Assembly: GCA_037951105.1 (NCBI GenBank)
Contig: JBAMJV010007700.1
Coordinates: 1 to 64,000 of the forward strand
Reading direction: 5' to 3'
DNA from: Echinarachnius parma
Taxonomy: Eukaryota > Echinodermata > Echinoidea > Clypeasteroida > Echinarachniidae
Length of the DNA: 64,000 bases
The notes under the pieces were generated by a model. It did no database searches. It was not told where the DNA came from and saw only the letters and a list, made by a program, of their open reading frames with translations. The position numbers and the translations under genes are program-made. Shown here in pieces: positions 63,093 through 64,000 of this stretch. Numbering within the stretch: position 1 is the stretch's first letter; every line of letters starts with the position of its first letter.

Positions 63093-64000
63093 CTGTATTT
63101 ACAAACATGAATGCAAGGAAAAGGGGATTGTTAAGAGACGAAAATACATAATGACCCGAATTCTTATCAATGCCACAATTTGGTCCATGCTTAACGTTTA
63201 AAAGAGACAGACATTATCAGAAACCAGTGGAACAGTTTCGGGCCTGTGTTATTTATTTAGCCATGATGATGATCTACCGGATATATTCATTTTTTGGGGT
63301 ATTTTTGTATTATTTTTATATTATAATTTGATTATCTAATCTATCTCTCTATTTCCAATTGCGCCTTAGGACAAAGAGCCGCGTGAAATTCCAGTCATAT
63401 TATAACCTATCACCAGTAATAGTATGTTTTGATTAATCTAAGCTTTGAGTTAACCTTTGACTGCATAGAGTATAAAAAATAACTTTGTCTAGATGCCTTT
63501 GCAGATGGATTAGCACTGATAATGAGGACAAGGTTCTTGTCAGATAGCACATGTGCGAAACGATTTCAACATTTACTGGAGAACTCTGGTCTGCGTATCT
63601 GATAAACGAATGTAATACTACTATCGTAACAATCATAGGTAAGAGGTTGTCTTAAATTTTGTTTTGAAAATATTTCCTTGAATTTATTCTTTTCTAAACA
63701 GAGGTGAATCTTTAAAAAGGATGTTTTATCAAAGTATTTTTCACAAAGACCAAATACTGATATGCAAATCCATGTTGAAATCTCCGCCCGCATTTGCTTT
63801 AGTTTATTTTAAAAAGAAGCCACATTTGCCATATTAACCTTCGATACCCCTCTTAGCATGCTCAGTGGATAGCACCCACTCCCCTCCCACAGACTGTCCC
63901 TCCGATGCAAACTAAAGCCGCGACGAAATTCGGCTTTATGCTGATAAAAATGATAACCGAAAATTTCCGGCCACAAACTTGCCACACCTACGCACACGAA
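63093..64000. other. Right edge, nothing recognised
   Basis: No further EGF or signal-peptide exon was found, so the upstream part of gene 3 lies outside the window. Confidence 0.5.

Overview
The window is intron-rich, AT-rich animal DNA. It has spliced genes with canonical GT-AG borders, short exons and long repeat-filled introns. The domain repertoire (C-type lectin, SRCR, EGF-like, F5/8 type C and PAN/apple-like modules on phase-1 exons) and the mobile elements (a CR1/Jockey-type LINE with PHD fingers and a 2A-like motif, tRNA-derived SINEs, foldback elements) suggest a marine invertebrate, probably a deuterostome such as an echinoderm. That placement is inference; nothing in the window fixes the species.

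Three spliced genes for secreted mosaic proteins can be assembled. Gene 1 (+, 2336-6513, 5' end not found) encodes a C-type lectin domain, a short Thr/Pro linker and a PAN/apple-like C-terminal domain. Gene 2 (+, 19872-36585, apparently complete, 408 aa) encodes a signal peptide, a group-A SRCR domain, one EGF, one F5/8 type C (discoidin) domain and the same kind of PAN-like C-terminus. Gene 3 (-, 63092 down to 44361, 5' end beyond the right edge) encodes at least nine EGF domains and again the PAN-like C-terminus. Genes 2 and 3 converge. All joins listed are in frame, and all module borders are phase 1, as expected for exon shuffling. No membrane segment was seen, so all three look secreted, with extracellular recognition or adhesion roles (inferred from domain families).

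The most striking pattern is that the three genes share one terminal 'cap' exon (245, 248 and 245 coding nt; four conserved Cys) behind completely different recognition modules. In each gene an intact exon is preceded, on its transcriptional 5' side, by decayed partial copies of itself: two truncated cap copies in gene 1, three SRCR half-exon relics in gene 2, and two cap relics in gene 3, the last pair now separated by a LINE. Some relics keep the acceptor AG, the phase and an in-frame stop, so they could act as alternative last exons or be passive debris.

Layout: 0-2.3 kb G-tracts and a CCCATGGG-type minisatellite; 2.3-6.5 kb gene 1; 6.5-19.9 kb intergenic (MITE copies, 5'-truncated LINE with a 17-bp target duplication, 1.39-kb foldback element, 338-bp near-perfect palindrome, 63-nt poly-C); 19.9-36.6 kb gene 2, whose introns hold a 0.7-kb CTTA array and nested DNA transposons; 36.6-44.4 kb intergenic (MITEs, microsatellites, 0.67-kb tandem duplication); 44.4-63.1 kb gene 3, whose introns hold a foldback element, a decayed CR1-like LINE and a triple-nested element at 59-62 kb; 63.1-64 kb nothing recognised. 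Coordinates were read by eye, so repeat edges may be off by a few bases.
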